Part shown: positions 45,429 to 61,062 of the stretch, one piece after another
Numbering within the stretch: the stretch's first letter is position 1
Layout of the letters: each line of letters begins with the position of its first letter
Assembly: GCA_001466705.2 (NCBI GenBank)
Contig: LATX02000123.1
Location: forward strand, 558,001-622,000
Source of the DNA: Moniliophthora roreri
Lineage: Eukaryota; Basidiomycota; Agaricomycetes; Agaricales; Marasmiaceae
Reading direction: 5' to 3'
Length of the DNA: 64,000 nt
Program-made: the position numbers and the translations under genes
Notes under the pieces: model-generated
What the model saw: only the letters and a program-made list of their open reading frames with translations
What the model was told of the DNA's origin: nothing
Database searches by the model: none

Positions 45429-46842
45429 TTAGGATTGAGCTGGGTTGTTTTCAGCAAAGTACTCATGCGAGTCAGCGTTGCGGATCCTAGGGGGAAAAAA
45501 GAGTTCAGAACGTAGAAAGACGCGAAAGAGACCATCATAAGACTTACGCATTATTAGGATTGCTCTGGGCAAGAGATCTCGCGCCACTCTGACCATAAAC
45601 GATGTCGTCGGTACCAGCAGTAGCGGTGAAATGGGAGGACTCGTGGATGAGAGTTCCAGCCTGTGAAGCAGATTGTTCAGATGTGCTGCTCAGAACCGGT
45701 GGGCGATGTTCTTACCCTTGAGTCAGTACCAGTGTTGGGAGCCGCCCAGAAAGCCCCGCAGAGGTAGATGACGCCGAAACTATTCGCCGAAAGAGTTTCG
45801 ATCGTGGAAGCAACATTACGGATATGAATGATAACTCACTCGTCGGGGTAGACGTAAGCGTAGGTGCCGCTGTCCGTGCATGTGCAATCATACGTAGAGC
45901 TGCCGGTGAACGGGTATCCCTTGATAGCAGTGAAGTGGGAGGCAACCGTGCTGTGACGAGAGGAAGTGTATGTACCGAACCACGTGGTGTAACGGGGGGT
46001 GGAGGAAGTGTGGGAGTTGAGGTAACTGACAAGGAGACAAATCAATCAAAGATTGATATCATGTTGATAGAGAAGTACTTACGAGCTGGCTTCATTGGCA
46101 TAGGTCAAAGCAGAGGATGCAGCAGTAGCAAGCTCGGATTGACGGGTTGAGGAGCAAGACCTGTAAGTGGCCCTCTTTGCGAGGCCGGACTCCTCACGAC
46201 GAGCAACAGCGAGTTTGCCCTTCACGTCTGCCTTGAAAGCGCTCTCTTGAGTGGCATGAAGATCAGTTAGCTGGCCGGTGGCAGAGTCGGCGATCTGGAA
46301 GAGGTTGTTGGCCTGAATGTCATAGACGCCCTCTCCGGGAAGAGTGAAGTTGTAGGCAGCGGAGACTGGATAAGGAGTTAACAACAGCTTGGCTCGCTGA
46401 GAGAACTTGTACTCACGATCGTGCTCAACCTCAACCGATTGACCGGGCTCAAGGACAGCGAAGGTATCGTCGAGCTTGGCGGCGTATTCGGGGACGAACT
46501 TGGCCTTGACGCCAGTAAATTTGGGGATGGCACCCTGAACGTCACTGATAACGAAAGTATCGGTAGGGAGGGTGGACAAAACTCCACGGGGGTCTTTCAA
46601 GATCTTCAAAGTTTCATCCCCAGTGTTGAGCAGGGAAGTGACGACTTTCAAACTGTCAACACCATCGATGCTGGCGGGACCTATGAACCAATGACAGTTG
46701 AAGTTCCAAGATGACGAGATTGCTAACAGTATACGAACAACTCACCAGAGACAGTGAGGGAAAGACCGCGCGAAGCTGAGGCGGCGATTGCGGTCATGCA
46801 GAGGCCAACGAGGGCGGAGCGAACTGAAGGGGAGAACTTCAT
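45429..46842 (-). CDS. peptidyl-Lys metalloendopeptidase, M35 (copy B)
   Basis: Seven exons on the minus strand (46842-46746, 46680-46417, 46365-46083, 46025-45840, 45779-45716, 45660-45548, 45486-45429) give 354 aa. There is a signal peptide, and a propeptide with VLEPGQSVEVEHD. The mature domain holds YPDDFGVIYLCGAFW, HESSH (His304, Glu305, His308) and GTDDIVYGQSGAR (Asp317). This matches the secreted Lys-N-type aspzincins of mushrooms very closely and should be active. The first five introns match copy A in position and phase; copy B has one more intron near the C-terminus (45547-45487). A TATAAAAG is present at 46931-46924. Confidence 0.95.
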
Positions 46843-46923
46843 GGTGACTGTTGGAGAGCTTGGAAGGAGACACCGAGAATTAGAGTCGAATGCGAGTAAG
46901 GTAGCATCTAGTGGTCGCTATGT

Positions 46924-46931
46924 CTTTTATA
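46924..46931 (-). promoter_or_regulatory. TATA box of M35 copy B
   Basis: TATAAAAG on the minus strand, 81 bases before the ATG at 46842. Confidence 0.6.
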
Positions 46932-49268
46932 CGAATGTCCCCAGATAAGCAGAATGAAGACTATGCAGCACGATCATGTTGGAAGTCTAGCTTCGTGCCT
47001 TTGCAACAGTCGCCTGATATGCATACCGCATGCATAGCTTTTCCGGCATGTGTTGGTCTGCGACAATAGCAGAAGTCAGAACAGAATCATAAAAGGAAGA
47101 ATAGAGGAGCATGTGCATTCACCGGCGATTGCTCCTTCGGTCCTCGTTTGCTACTCGGTAACCTATCAAGACCATTCAAGCCATAATCCCGGCGCAAGGA
47201 GTTTTTGACAACGTCGTCTAGATACACAAAGATGCACTCGATCCACGCCGGAGGGTTTGGCCAAGCTATTGTAGGGGGAGGCAGAGCAACTCCCCGAAGC
47301 TGTCCTGGGGAAAGAACCTACTGCTCGCTATATTCTGATCCGACAAGTCGCCCAGTAACAATATAAAGATGAAGACCATCATCACTGACGCCAACTTTTC
47401 ACACTGCGATAGAAGCACGGGTTTAAGGTTGAGTTAACCTAGTTTAGGAGGACAACAAAATGCAGGTCAACTCACCACAGCCAACGCGACATCCAGGGGT
47501 TTCAGTCCGGTCGTCACGCTGATATCATGATATATACTAAAACATTCTTATCCTGATAATCTATCTTCGGGTTCTATCCCAGCCAGGCCCTCGGACTCAG
47601 CCATGAATTGAAGTTCATATCAAAACTACGCGTGAATTCAGGATAATCCAACAGTCTTGAGCGGAATCACAGATGTTAGGATTGATCTATAAATCAGTGA
47701 AACCGATGATATGTTCCAAAAAAGCACACCTCTAAGCATCCCGTCAGATGGTAGTCAAAGTGAGTTCAGATGGCTTAGTAGTGCCAGGCGGTGACTATCG
47801 TCAAGTGTGATGAATTTTCCATGTGGTGACTGGTCTTGATAAGAGTTTGAATCAAAAATATGCACACGTGGGGGAGTAAGGCCAGTGTTCGAGCGCTTCG
47901 GATTGCATCTAAAGGCGTGCTCATTTAGTGAGAAGGGATATAGCAGTTAACCGAGCGGGGGTCTCACTGCCCATCGCGCAAGCGGCTGCCTGGGATTTTA
48001 CTAGGTCAAGCTCAAGTACGGGCAGTTGAGGCGTAACAGATCACGATGGGGTGTGCTACGTACCATACAGCTGTCCATTGCTATTCATCAGCATACCGCG
48101 ATGGACTGAGCGATATTTGGAGACAGCCTGATGGAGACAGCGCTGGAAAGCTGCTATACAATGCGTTCCCAATCGGGTGTTCAGGTGTTTGGGTCCATGA
48201 AAGCGCCGAAAATATGACATCATGATGATTGGGAATAAAGGTCCAAAGCTCCGACCCTGGGAAAGCTGTTTTAATTCGAGTTTGCTCGTTCCCCTCCAAT
48301 GGCTATTTTCGACTTTCGGGTAGGCTACAATTGCAAATAATATTAATAAGGACCAGGGAGTAGCAAGTCACGTTACCTTCCCACGGCCCCGGTCGCGTCG
48401 AAGATGAGATTTCTGGCTGTACTAATTTGGATTTTGTGGCAACGGGAGTATGGGTTTCTGGGCTTAGAGGAAAGGGAGTTGATATCAGAGGCTGGAAGCG
48501 AATCGCTAGCCTGAAGAGTTGTGGTTGTGGTTGCTCGTGCTTTGCTAGGTGAATTGTGAATGATGGTAGATCCCAGCGGTTGTACATTGTCGGGGTCGTT
48601 TGTGAGGGTATTTTGAGGCTGTATATTGTATTGCTGACAGATCTGAAGAGAGTGGGGCCATAAAAGGCAAGACGAATAGATGATGAGAGGGGAAGAGACG
48701 CTTAAGCGCGTCGAGGAGTGAGAGCACTATGTGTAAAATGGTGCCGTGGGAAAGCAACAACGCTGAGTCAGGGGCTGGTTCCCGTTCCCACGTGCATTCT
48801 AGATTTCCGACGTCCGGGTGTCAGGTCCCTGAAATTCACCGGTCACCCCTTGATAACAGGATCGACCTCGGAAAGAAAGGTATGCCTCGTGCTCCTGACC
48901 GCGAAGTTCAGGCGCGGTATGTATGGTGGCACTCGTTGCGCACAAAAGGACAAGGGATTTTTCATGCAAGTCGTTTACCGAAAGGTGGCGGGAAGACGAT
49001 GCTCTTGTAGTCACCAAATTGAGAGCACCTAGAAGCTGGAAGTTGTAGCGAGAGACGAGATGGTTTGGGACGGGATCTTACCGATCGACCACAACCTTCA
49101 CCCCTTACCGTATTCGACCCTGTCAATGTCGTTCAGTCATTCAGGAGTTTTTTCACCAGCCATATAATAGGACATGAAGCTCAGGTTACTCTCAGGCTCT
49201 TCACCACGGACTTGGACGTCGCTGCATACCACCGTCACTCTTTACAACGTGCATTCCTTTCAGCCTCG
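46932..49268. other. intergenic region, 2.3 kb
   Basis: Divergent flank between M35 copy B (-) and the GH5-like gene (+). A minus-strand stretch at about 48690-48390 has some protein-like composition (Ser/Thr-rich), but no start, splice pattern or family could be established. Confidence 0.5.
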
Positions 49269-51946
<2,678 letters not shown>

Positions 51947-52719
51947 TGTCGTTGATCTTTGGTTCTGGGGTTTGGGATTTTTGGGCTGGTACAGAAGGAC
52001 ATAACTATGCTACTTGTAATCGGATCATACCAGCGTTATACACGCAATTCACTCTTCCACTTCGCGCCCTGTTATTGTACATGTGATGTCAATACAAAAT
52101 GCAATGATATGTGTCTTTCATTCAAGGCAAGGCAAAATGTATCGTCACTACGGGCGCGTCGACGATTGAGATTCAACCCGATAGCGGATGAGTGTCTCGA
52201 TATAAGTTAGAAGCCACTTTCTGTGGCTGGGGGTGGGATAATAGGCTTTGGTCTGCCCGAGCTGGCGACGTACGTTTTACTTAAATGAACGAGGATGCTC
52301 GATCATGGTGGACTTTGGTGTCCCATAGAACGACGTCATGACAGCAATAGTTTCAATGAAGAGATCAGTTTCTCGGGGTCCACTATATCTGACTTCCCAT
52401 GCTTGAGGAACTGTCGTTGGGCCGATGACATATGTACATGGCTGTACCACGGTTAGCGGATTTTGTGCGCTTTTATATACAGATTCTCGCGGTAGCCCTA
52501 TCATTGCAGTGCATTTTGCGCCCGTCAATGTAACGGGACGAGAGTGGGGGAGGATGAGCGTTGTGAGCAAAGAGGGTGGCGGACCGTGTGAGCCGTTTAC
52601 CCATTTCCGTGGGAATTTCCCTCTGAGCCTTCCTATTCCTCCCAGGGCGCTGAAATTTCCTGACGTCGGTTCCTTCTCTCTTGTCGTTCTCGTCTACGTG
52701 TCCGTCTCTCGTTGCTGCC
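51947..52719. other. intergenic region
   Basis: 3' flank of the GH5-like gene and promoter of adenylate kinase. No gene recognised. Confidence 0.6.
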
Positions 52720-53892
<1,173 letters not shown>

Positions 53893-54208
53893 TTGGTGTA
53901 TGACACGTCCAAGATGCTTGCTCTGCATATAGATGTAATTTACGATGATACCTTAAAGTTATAGATTGCATCGATATTTATCAAAGGTGTCGTGTTTTGC
54001 TGGATCCCCTGGTATGACAGTGAGTAGATTAAGCTTTGATATTCTCTTAATAAACTTGTACAGCTAGTGCGTACCTTGAGCTTCAGATGTTCGCTTTAGG
54101 AAATGTAACTTCTATATCTAGCACTCCAATTATAAAAAGACGCGTCTAGGCGCGTTTTTGCTTATCCTTCTTGCTCTTCTACCACCATCTTCCTCAAGCA
54201 CAAGTACT

Positions 54209-54914
54209 ATGAAGACCAACGCTATTACCACTATTCTCGTCTCGCTCTCCCTCGCCCACGCCGTTCTAGCCGGCCTTTCTATCAGTCATATCTACGGTTC
54301 CAGCTATCCTTCGAATCCTCAACCGACTTGCTCGCCAAATTATACTTGTCCGAAGATCAACGGTGAAACCGTAGAGCCTCGCTATATCCAGTATCATGAG
54401 CATAGCATTGTGAACTGCCGGTACGCCAACATCCATCTGTTGTTCACTGACGCATACCCTTACGTACACTCTTTTCTACATATTTGACCTAAAATTGGCG
54501 GTTGAGGAATATACTGCCTAAAAAGTCGTAGATCAATCGAGCCTGACAGTCACGGTCAAGGCAGACGCTGCTACAGCTAAAGGAGAAACACACACCCCAG
54601 ACTCGTTGGTCAGTCCAACTCGCACTGTCAAAATTGATGCTCATGCTAGAGAAGACTCCTCAATCTCGCGTTGAGACGTTCGACCGAACAAGTACTGCGA
54701 TTACGATGGCGTTACTGGAAAAGTTTATTCCTATTCCAACGACGCTGACGGTGTATGTCCTCAAACGGCCGAGCTCCTGCCCTGCGACCCACAGCCTGCG
54801 AAACGATATATACCGCGCGAATGGGCGACTCGTAAACAGAAGATTAGGCTCGTTAATTGCAAGATTCCTGTTGAAGATGTGAAGAACTTGAAGGTGCCAG
54901 CTTGGAGGACATAG
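54209..54914 (+). pseudogene. small secreted protein gene with in-frame TGA
   Basis: Exon 1 (54209-54420) encodes the signal peptide MKTNAITTILVSLSLAHAVLAG and a Cys/Pro-containing segment (PQPTCSPNYTCPKING). Exon 2 from about 54542 continues in phase (LTVTVKADAATAKGETHTP). A TGA lies at 54672-54674, and the same frame goes on for 79 codons (NKYCDYDGVTGKVYSYSNDADG, PREWATRKQKIRLVNCKIP) to TAG at 54912. The part after the TGA looks coding, with several cysteines. The family is not recognised. The protein is either cut to about 114 residues or the gene is broken. The acceptor at 54541 is weak, so the intron is less certain than others. Confidence 0.5.
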
Positions 54915-57900
54915 GATCTGGGTAACTTGTTACTTTTTTTTTTTTTTTCACATACTTCATGTCCTGCTTGCATTGCCACTGACGACCACTAGTTTACTGT
55001 TTGCATCTCAACTTTCCTCATTCTTGCTTCCGGACCGGTTGCATCACTATCAGATTTCCTGGTAGAATGTGAGTATCTTACCCTCTCTCGTTGAGCTTAT
55101 AGCTGACATCTTTCAGTATGAGATATCTATTTGGACATATTAACATATTAGGAACGCGTTCATCGTGACTTTGTACTATCTGAATACATACCATTGTACG
55201 CGATACGGATTTACATCGATGGAATGCAGACTTTCCCGCGATTTCATTCCAACGCCTCACCCGCGTTCCATGCCTAAAAGCGTTGGTCGACAGCTAAGTA
55301 TTGCGATACCAATAGAAGTGAAAAGGCGACTGCTATTCGTTGCGCCATGTAAGCCAGTGTTCAATTTAGCGGATGTAGTATACCAATTACCTACGGACAT
55401 AACAACTCGGGGAGAAGGCTATAGCATGTATTAATACTGTGACTTGATGCTATTATTATTATAGAAAAACAACGAACTTGATGCGTCGCCTAGAAGTAAC
55501 TGGCCGCGAGTTGAATTCAGCATTGCAACCAGTGTGAATAAAACCTCGATCCAGCAGGTCATGCATCTTTCACGACATTTACATAGACACAGGAAGGAAA
55601 TATGAGTGAAGACTCGAGAACCTGGGAACCTGTATAACACAAAGTTACTGACGGAGACTAGAACGATTCCATCTCTGTTTCCACACGAGTTTCGAGAAGC
55701 ACCACATCACTCACCAATTTCAAAGGCGACTATTCGATGGACACTAAGGAATGTCGCTATAACCTAGGAACCTGATGTGAAAGTTGACGTTGATACTTGT
55801 GGTACAGCTTGCTATTGCCTTGAAAACCCGACGATCTCTCGGATAATTATCAAAATAGAACAAGGTGGTCGCAAGAGTAACACCCATAATAGCCCATATG
55901 CGCTGGCGATCGGTGTCTCGAGAAATGTCGACCCAATTCTACGATACTGTCAGTGCGTTCAGTTGGAGGGGAAGAGTGCCAATGCCGTGTTATTTGGGAT
56001 ACTGGGGTTACTGGAATTACCTCGTAAGCGCGTGCCAGACTGGAATTCGAGTAGCAAAAGGCAAATAATGCTGGGAAAGAGATAAAAATAAACAGAAAAT
56101 CCTCGGTATATGACCCATGAATTCTGTGTTTTTCGAGTGAATTCTGACACCGGGAAGGAAAGCAGCTGGACATCCTATGGATGCTGTGGTATTCGGTAGA
56201 AGGCGAAGAACGAGCGGGTATGATACGCTCTGATGATCGCGTATGCATGGGTAGGTACTAGGCAAAGTGTGCACCGATGGAAAGAGGAATGGCGTTGATG
56301 CCGAGGAGTCCAAATCCTGTCATAGCCTGTTTCCACTGCGTAAACGTGCAATCCGGAGAGCAAAATGATTCGACGTCTATGGATAGCCCCGCTCAGCACT
56401 TTATTGGTAATAAAATCTTGCTGCCAACGAAGGCGACTGGCAGCGGGTCGCTGCGACCCGATATCGCGGGAGTGGTTTGCAAAACCGTCCACGGTCCTCT
56501 AACTGGCATTTGAAAAATGTGTTGGGAATGTCGCAATCGACCTCAAGTGATCCTCATCAACGGATTCTAGATGCCAAGTAATCATCGATTGGAAATAACA
56601 TACACATAAAGGTTTGGTCCTCTTGGATTCGATCGTCGCTGGTAGCCCCAACAAGTATGTTTTGCCTCAAGGACTCCGTTCAAAGATGGAGTTCCAAGCA
56701 GGTCCTATTGCATGGATTGTTAAACAGACAGAAACTTCATGGAACAAAGGAAACGTACCCTCCCTGTAAGCGAATAGCAGAAAAAGAGTGTTCCGGAAAC
56801 CGACTGGAAAGTTGTCTACATCCAAGTCAACGAAGGAGAAACTCAGGCGGACGAGGGGGTGAGCAAGTGTCTGGAGGGAAGAATGGGGATCCATCTGAGG
56901 CCGTTTGAAGGGACGAGTACTCCCAGAGTCCTCGATAGTTGACCGTCAACGTTCAAGCCAACAGCATATTGCCGAGAATGGCCCGTTTGCCGACGGCGAC
57001 CTCATCGGTCCCACGACTCACAGTTTCTACGTTTACTCTTCTTTTTTCATAGTCTCGCAAGACTGAAGTTTCTCCGGATCTACCGCAGTATGGACTCGAT
57101 ATCAAAGAGTGATGCACTAGCGCTCGCAATTCAAGCACAGAGGATTACCATAATTCCCCTCGTTCTATCCTCGCAAAAACTCAAGAAGTCGAATGCAGCC
57201 ATCACGGTTTCTGTTAGAGGCGTAGGCTCGGATAATTGTGGAGCGTTAAGACCTCACAGATCACCATAGCAGCTACAAGCTGTGAGGCCATGTCTGTTAC
57301 GTTCTTCTCCGAGAAATTCTCTTTTGAGGCTTGTTCAGATAATGTCAAACGACCCGACCGATGTATCATGATTTAATGCTCCCATGATGATAGCAGATGA
57401 TGCACAGTCACGATCAAGTATGTCCGTTTGTGGCACGGAATGACCCATTTTCGAGCAAATTTTGGTGCGCACATTTGCTATCTTTCTTGCGTTTTTTCTT
57501 GACGTTTCATCCAGTAAATGAAATTCCGGCCTCGTTGATACGTGTTCTCGAAGTTCATAGACTGATGTCATCAAGGCCGAATATGGCTTCCCGGCCTGCA
57601 GCTTGAGCCGTACTTCTTTTATTCATTTACCATCACGAGCATCATCTACGGGTCTCAAACTTGCTACGACAACAAAATTCTGCTCCACAGTTGCGAGTTG
57701 GCGCGGTCTACCCTTCGGTATCTATGGGAGTGTCTCGCTGCAAGCGGATGAACATTGGACTTACTTGCGTCGGCTCCTCCTCCCTATGGTTTGGAGAATG
57801 AGTGGAAATGTGAAAGCATGACCCGGGGAATCTGCCTTTCAAAGCCATTTTGAATGTATTGAGGGAGGCGTTGTTCACGGGCTATTGCTGTTTTGATGAA

Positions 57901-58067
57901 GCACATCTCGATTAAGTGCTTCTCCGAGAGTTTGCATGATCTAGCTTGAATAATGTCTTCCTCCGAACGGCTGCTCTTCGGTCTGACTTGTGTAGCACCA
58001 GTCGTCTCCACCTATGCAAGTGGAGACCTCAAGGTCCAATATGGTTATTAATCACTTTCCAGTCCTG
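54915..58067. other. gene-poor region, 3.2 kb
   Basis: No supported gene. A T15 run lies at 54934-54948. Minus-strand frames at about 56490-55850 have hydrophobic patches that could be a decayed membrane protein, but nothing firm. The last several hundred bases are the promoter of the first GH7 gene. Confidence 0.55.
54934..54948. repeat. poly-T run
   Basis: Fifteen consecutive T in the 3' flank of the small secreted protein gene. Confidence 0.8.
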
Positions 58068-58075
58068 TATAAAAG
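58068..58075 (+). promoter_or_regulatory. TATA box of GH7 copy A
   Basis: TATAAAAG, 68 bases before the ATG at 58144. Confidence 0.7.
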
Positions 58076-58143
58076 GTGACCATTCATCGTCAACATTCTG
58101 CATCAATTCAACGGGTCTTTCACAGGTCTCACCGGTTATTGAC

Positions 58144-59832
58144 ATGTTCCCGAAATCTGCACTGCTCTCTTTTGCGCTCCTCGCTGTTGGAGTGGCTGGA
58201 CAGCAAGCTGGTGCGTAGAATTTGCTTCTACAGTTCTTTGATTGTACTCTAACGCGTCTGTTCAGGATCGTTGACTGCAGAGGCGCATCCTAGTCTCACT
58301 TGGAGCCAGTGTACGGCCCCTGGGAGCTGTACCAATGTACAGGGTAGCGTAACACTCGATGGGTATGTGGACCCAAGACTGGCGTGATTATCACTGACTG
58401 ACACCATCGATCAGCAACTGGCGATGGCTTCATACCACGGAAGGGGTATGTGTAGTTAACTGTGGTCAATTGCCTCACAGCTGATAATTCTTGGGTTTTA
58501 GAGCGACAACTGCTACACAGGAAACGAATGGGACACCACTCTCTGCCCAGATGGTGCCACCTGCGCTCAGAACTGCGCGCTCGACGGTGCTGACTACAGT
58601 GGAACATATGGTATCACAACCTCCGGCAATGCTCTTACTTTGAAGTTCGTTACCCAAGGTCCTTACTCCACCAACATTGGCTCCCGTGTGTACTTGATGG
58701 ACACCGAAGATTCGTACAAGACGTTCGACTTGAGAGGCCAAGAGTTCAGCTTCGACGTCGACATGTCCAACTTGCCTTGCGGTCTCAACGGTGCTTTGTA
58801 CTTTGTGGAGATGGCCGCAGACGGAGGTATGGAAGGAAACAACGCAGCCGGCGCGAAATATGGCACTGGATACTGCGATACTCAATGCCCACACGACATC
58901 AAGTTCATCGGTGGCGAGGCGAGTTTCTCCCTATTCTTGACTTTCTACGTTCCTTGCAGGCAAACGTCGAGGGATGGGAACCATCTCCTAACGATTCAAA
59001 TGCCGGAAAGGGTCAATATGGTGCTTGCTGCAACGAGATGGATATCTGGGAAGCAAACAATAATGCTGCCGCTTACACTCCTCACGTCTGCACTGGCACT
59101 TCTGGTGGCCAGACTCGCTGTGAGTAGACTGTTTGCTTATTTATTCGTTGGCATGCTAAAGTTGCGCCCAAGGCGAGGGAACCGACTGCGGTGACGGTGA
59201 CGAGAGATACGACGGTATTTGTGATAAGGATGGTTGCGACTTCAACTCCTTCCGTATGGGAGACAAGACCTTCCTCGGCCCCGGTATGACCGTCGACACC
59301 AACTCCAAGTTTACCGTCGTTACTCAGTTCATCACCGACAACAACTCCACTACTGGAACTCTCACTGAGATCCGCCGCCTCTATGTCCAGAACGGTCAGG
59401 TCATCCAGAACTCCAAGACCAACATTCCGGGAATGGACGCGTTCGACTCCGTCACTGACGACTTTTGCAATGCTCAGAAGCAGGCATTCGGTGACACCAA
59501 CTCCTTTGAGGACAGGGGAGGACTTTCCGTTATGGGTGACGCTTTCGCCAACGGAATGGTTTTGGTCATGAGTCTCTGGGACGACCACGAAGCCGAGATG
59601 TTGTGGCTCGACTCCAACTACCCTCTCGACAAGGATGCTTCTACTCCAGGTTGGTTTTTGTTTTCATTGCATGATGTATAACCATCTCACGTACTGTTTT
59701 CAAGGTGTTGCACGCGGCACGTGTGACTCAGAATCGGGTGATCCTCAGACGGTTGAATCGGAGCATCCAGACGCGACCGTCATCTTCTCCAACATCAAGG
59801 TTGGCCCTATCGGAGCGACTCTCCCAGCCTAA
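58144..59832 (+). CDS. GH7 cellobiohydrolase, copy A (no CBM1)
   Basis: Seven exons (58144-58210, 58266-58362, 58415-58445, 58502-58918, 58960-59119, 59173-59649, 59705-59832) give 458 aa. The signal peptide is [19 protein letters not shown]. The GH7 body includes [20 protein letters not shown], and [11 protein letters not shown] holds the catalytic Glu230, Asp232 and Glu235. [19 protein letters not shown] lies near the end, where the usual [10 protein letters not shown] tail closes the domain; no linker or CBM1 follows. The enzyme releases cellobiose from the reducing ends of cellulose outside the cell. Intron 4 (58919-58959) has a GCGAGT donor; copy B has a normal GT donor at the same place. 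It is in tandem with copy B, 1.2 kb downstream. Both are 458 aa. Confidence 0.96.
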
Positions 59833-60984
59833 ATGTAAGACTATCCCTTCGCCTACCAGCGAAATATGTTCTAATGCACCCTGTCTAGTCTTCGTATACC
59901 CTCCATTGATCGTGCACCATAGAGGATCATCTTCCCTGTACCTTTGACCGGTTCGTGGCTACTGGTTTCCTATTGCTTGCACGATAATGAAAAGGAACTG
60001 GCTGTACAACTGTATTTCATATGTATCTCCTTACGCAATCGAATATTTCTGCACGCACATAGTCTTGCTGATTCAACGCGGCTAAAACACTGAAGGGCAC
60101 GAGTGCCAATATGAGGCGCGACATGACACTGTTGGCCGTGGGAGACCTTGGTCTGGTAACAAACACAATGTTCTCGGCCTTGGCCTTGACACTTTCTGTC
60201 TTTTCACGAAGGAGGTGCCTGGATCTATATATTATTTGAAGGTGCGCCACAAAATTACTCTTCAGGTGAAGGGGAGGACCAAATCATTCATCCCACAGAT
60301 TTCCTAGCATTCCCGGGCCCATCTTACTGCTATCGACGATAACGAAGAATCGGTTTTCGGATCATTTTCTATCTTTTGTTCACTAGATAATGATTCAGTT
60401 TCACCTCCGAAGTGAGCTCACATTCAAAGAGGTGCTGTGAAGATGTTCGGTAATTCCGGGTTTGCGGTTGGTGCGGTCGATTTGTGGGGGCAGACGGTGC
60501 GTGAAAACCTTTTTCGGAGACCCAGGTCACTTAGTTACAATAGCACAGAAATTTTACTTCTTCCACGGGCCCTGCATTGGTTTCTACGTGCCCGAGTTGG
60601 TATTTCTCGGACCACATGCTGAACGATATCATTAAATCACAACTGCCCTCGAGGCTCGAACCTCGGTGATTCGGGTTTCTCGCCCGGCCTTGAAAACAAT
60701 GACAGCTGTGCAAGCTCTTACCAGTACCTGGGGTGCCGGTACCTTGATATCTATTATCGCCCGCGGGCATCGACCAGCGTTAATACCCCCTCATACGTCG
60801 ATACATGCTACGTGTGACCCCGTCTTACGTTTTGGGCTGAACGCGGAGAGACTTCGGGATCATGTTATCCTTCCTTCCAAAAATACCTCAACTGGTTGTT
60901 CATGAAAGCATCCTACAAGATTCCAGCTCGACACCTCAAGTGTGTAACGAATGGCATCTCCAGTGTTTTTCCGCGTCGACGACG
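59833..60984. other. intergenic region between the tandem GH7 genes
   Basis: 3' flank of copy A and promoter of copy B. No gene. A palindromic stretch near 60645-60670 was considered as a tRNA and rejected. Confidence 0.6.
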
Positions 60985-60992
60985 TATAAAAG
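60985..60992 (+). promoter_or_regulatory. TATA box of GH7 copy B
   Basis: TATAAAAG, 70 bases before the ATG at 61063, nearly the same spacing as copy A. Confidence 0.7.
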
Positions 60993-61062
60993 CTGAGTGT
61001 TCAACCAGCTGGAAGCCCCAGGTCATCCTCTTCGGTTTAGCAATTGTTCGGCCTTCAGAAGA

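Noticed and set aside
48390..48760. Minus-strand Ser/Thr-rich coding-like stretch
   Set aside because: Three frames are open in parts, and no start or splice model could be chosen.
49065..49268. Upstream in-frame ATG as the start of the GH5-like gene
   Set aside because: It would place the clear signal peptide at 49269 about 68 residues inside the protein.
55850..56490. Minus-strand frames with hydrophobic patches, perhaps a decayed membrane protein
   Set aside because: The pieces do not join, and no family signature was found; too weak to annotate.
59082..59588. Long minus-strand open frame (168 codons) opposite GH7 copy A, and a similar one at 62105-62719 opposite copy B
   Set aside because: Both are mirror frames of strongly conserved GH7 exons and run across splice sites; the similarity between them follows from the paralogy.
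60640..60720. Possible tRNA on the minus strand (GGTTCGAG-like T-arm with a matching 7-bp acceptor-like pairing)
   Set aside because: The T-loop is one base short in the best fold, the acceptor does not abut the T-stem, and no D-arm A-box is present.
60727..60732. CTGGGG upstream of GH7 copy B as a CreA-type repressor site
   Set aside because: A single 6-base degenerate match is expected by chance; no paired sites were seen.
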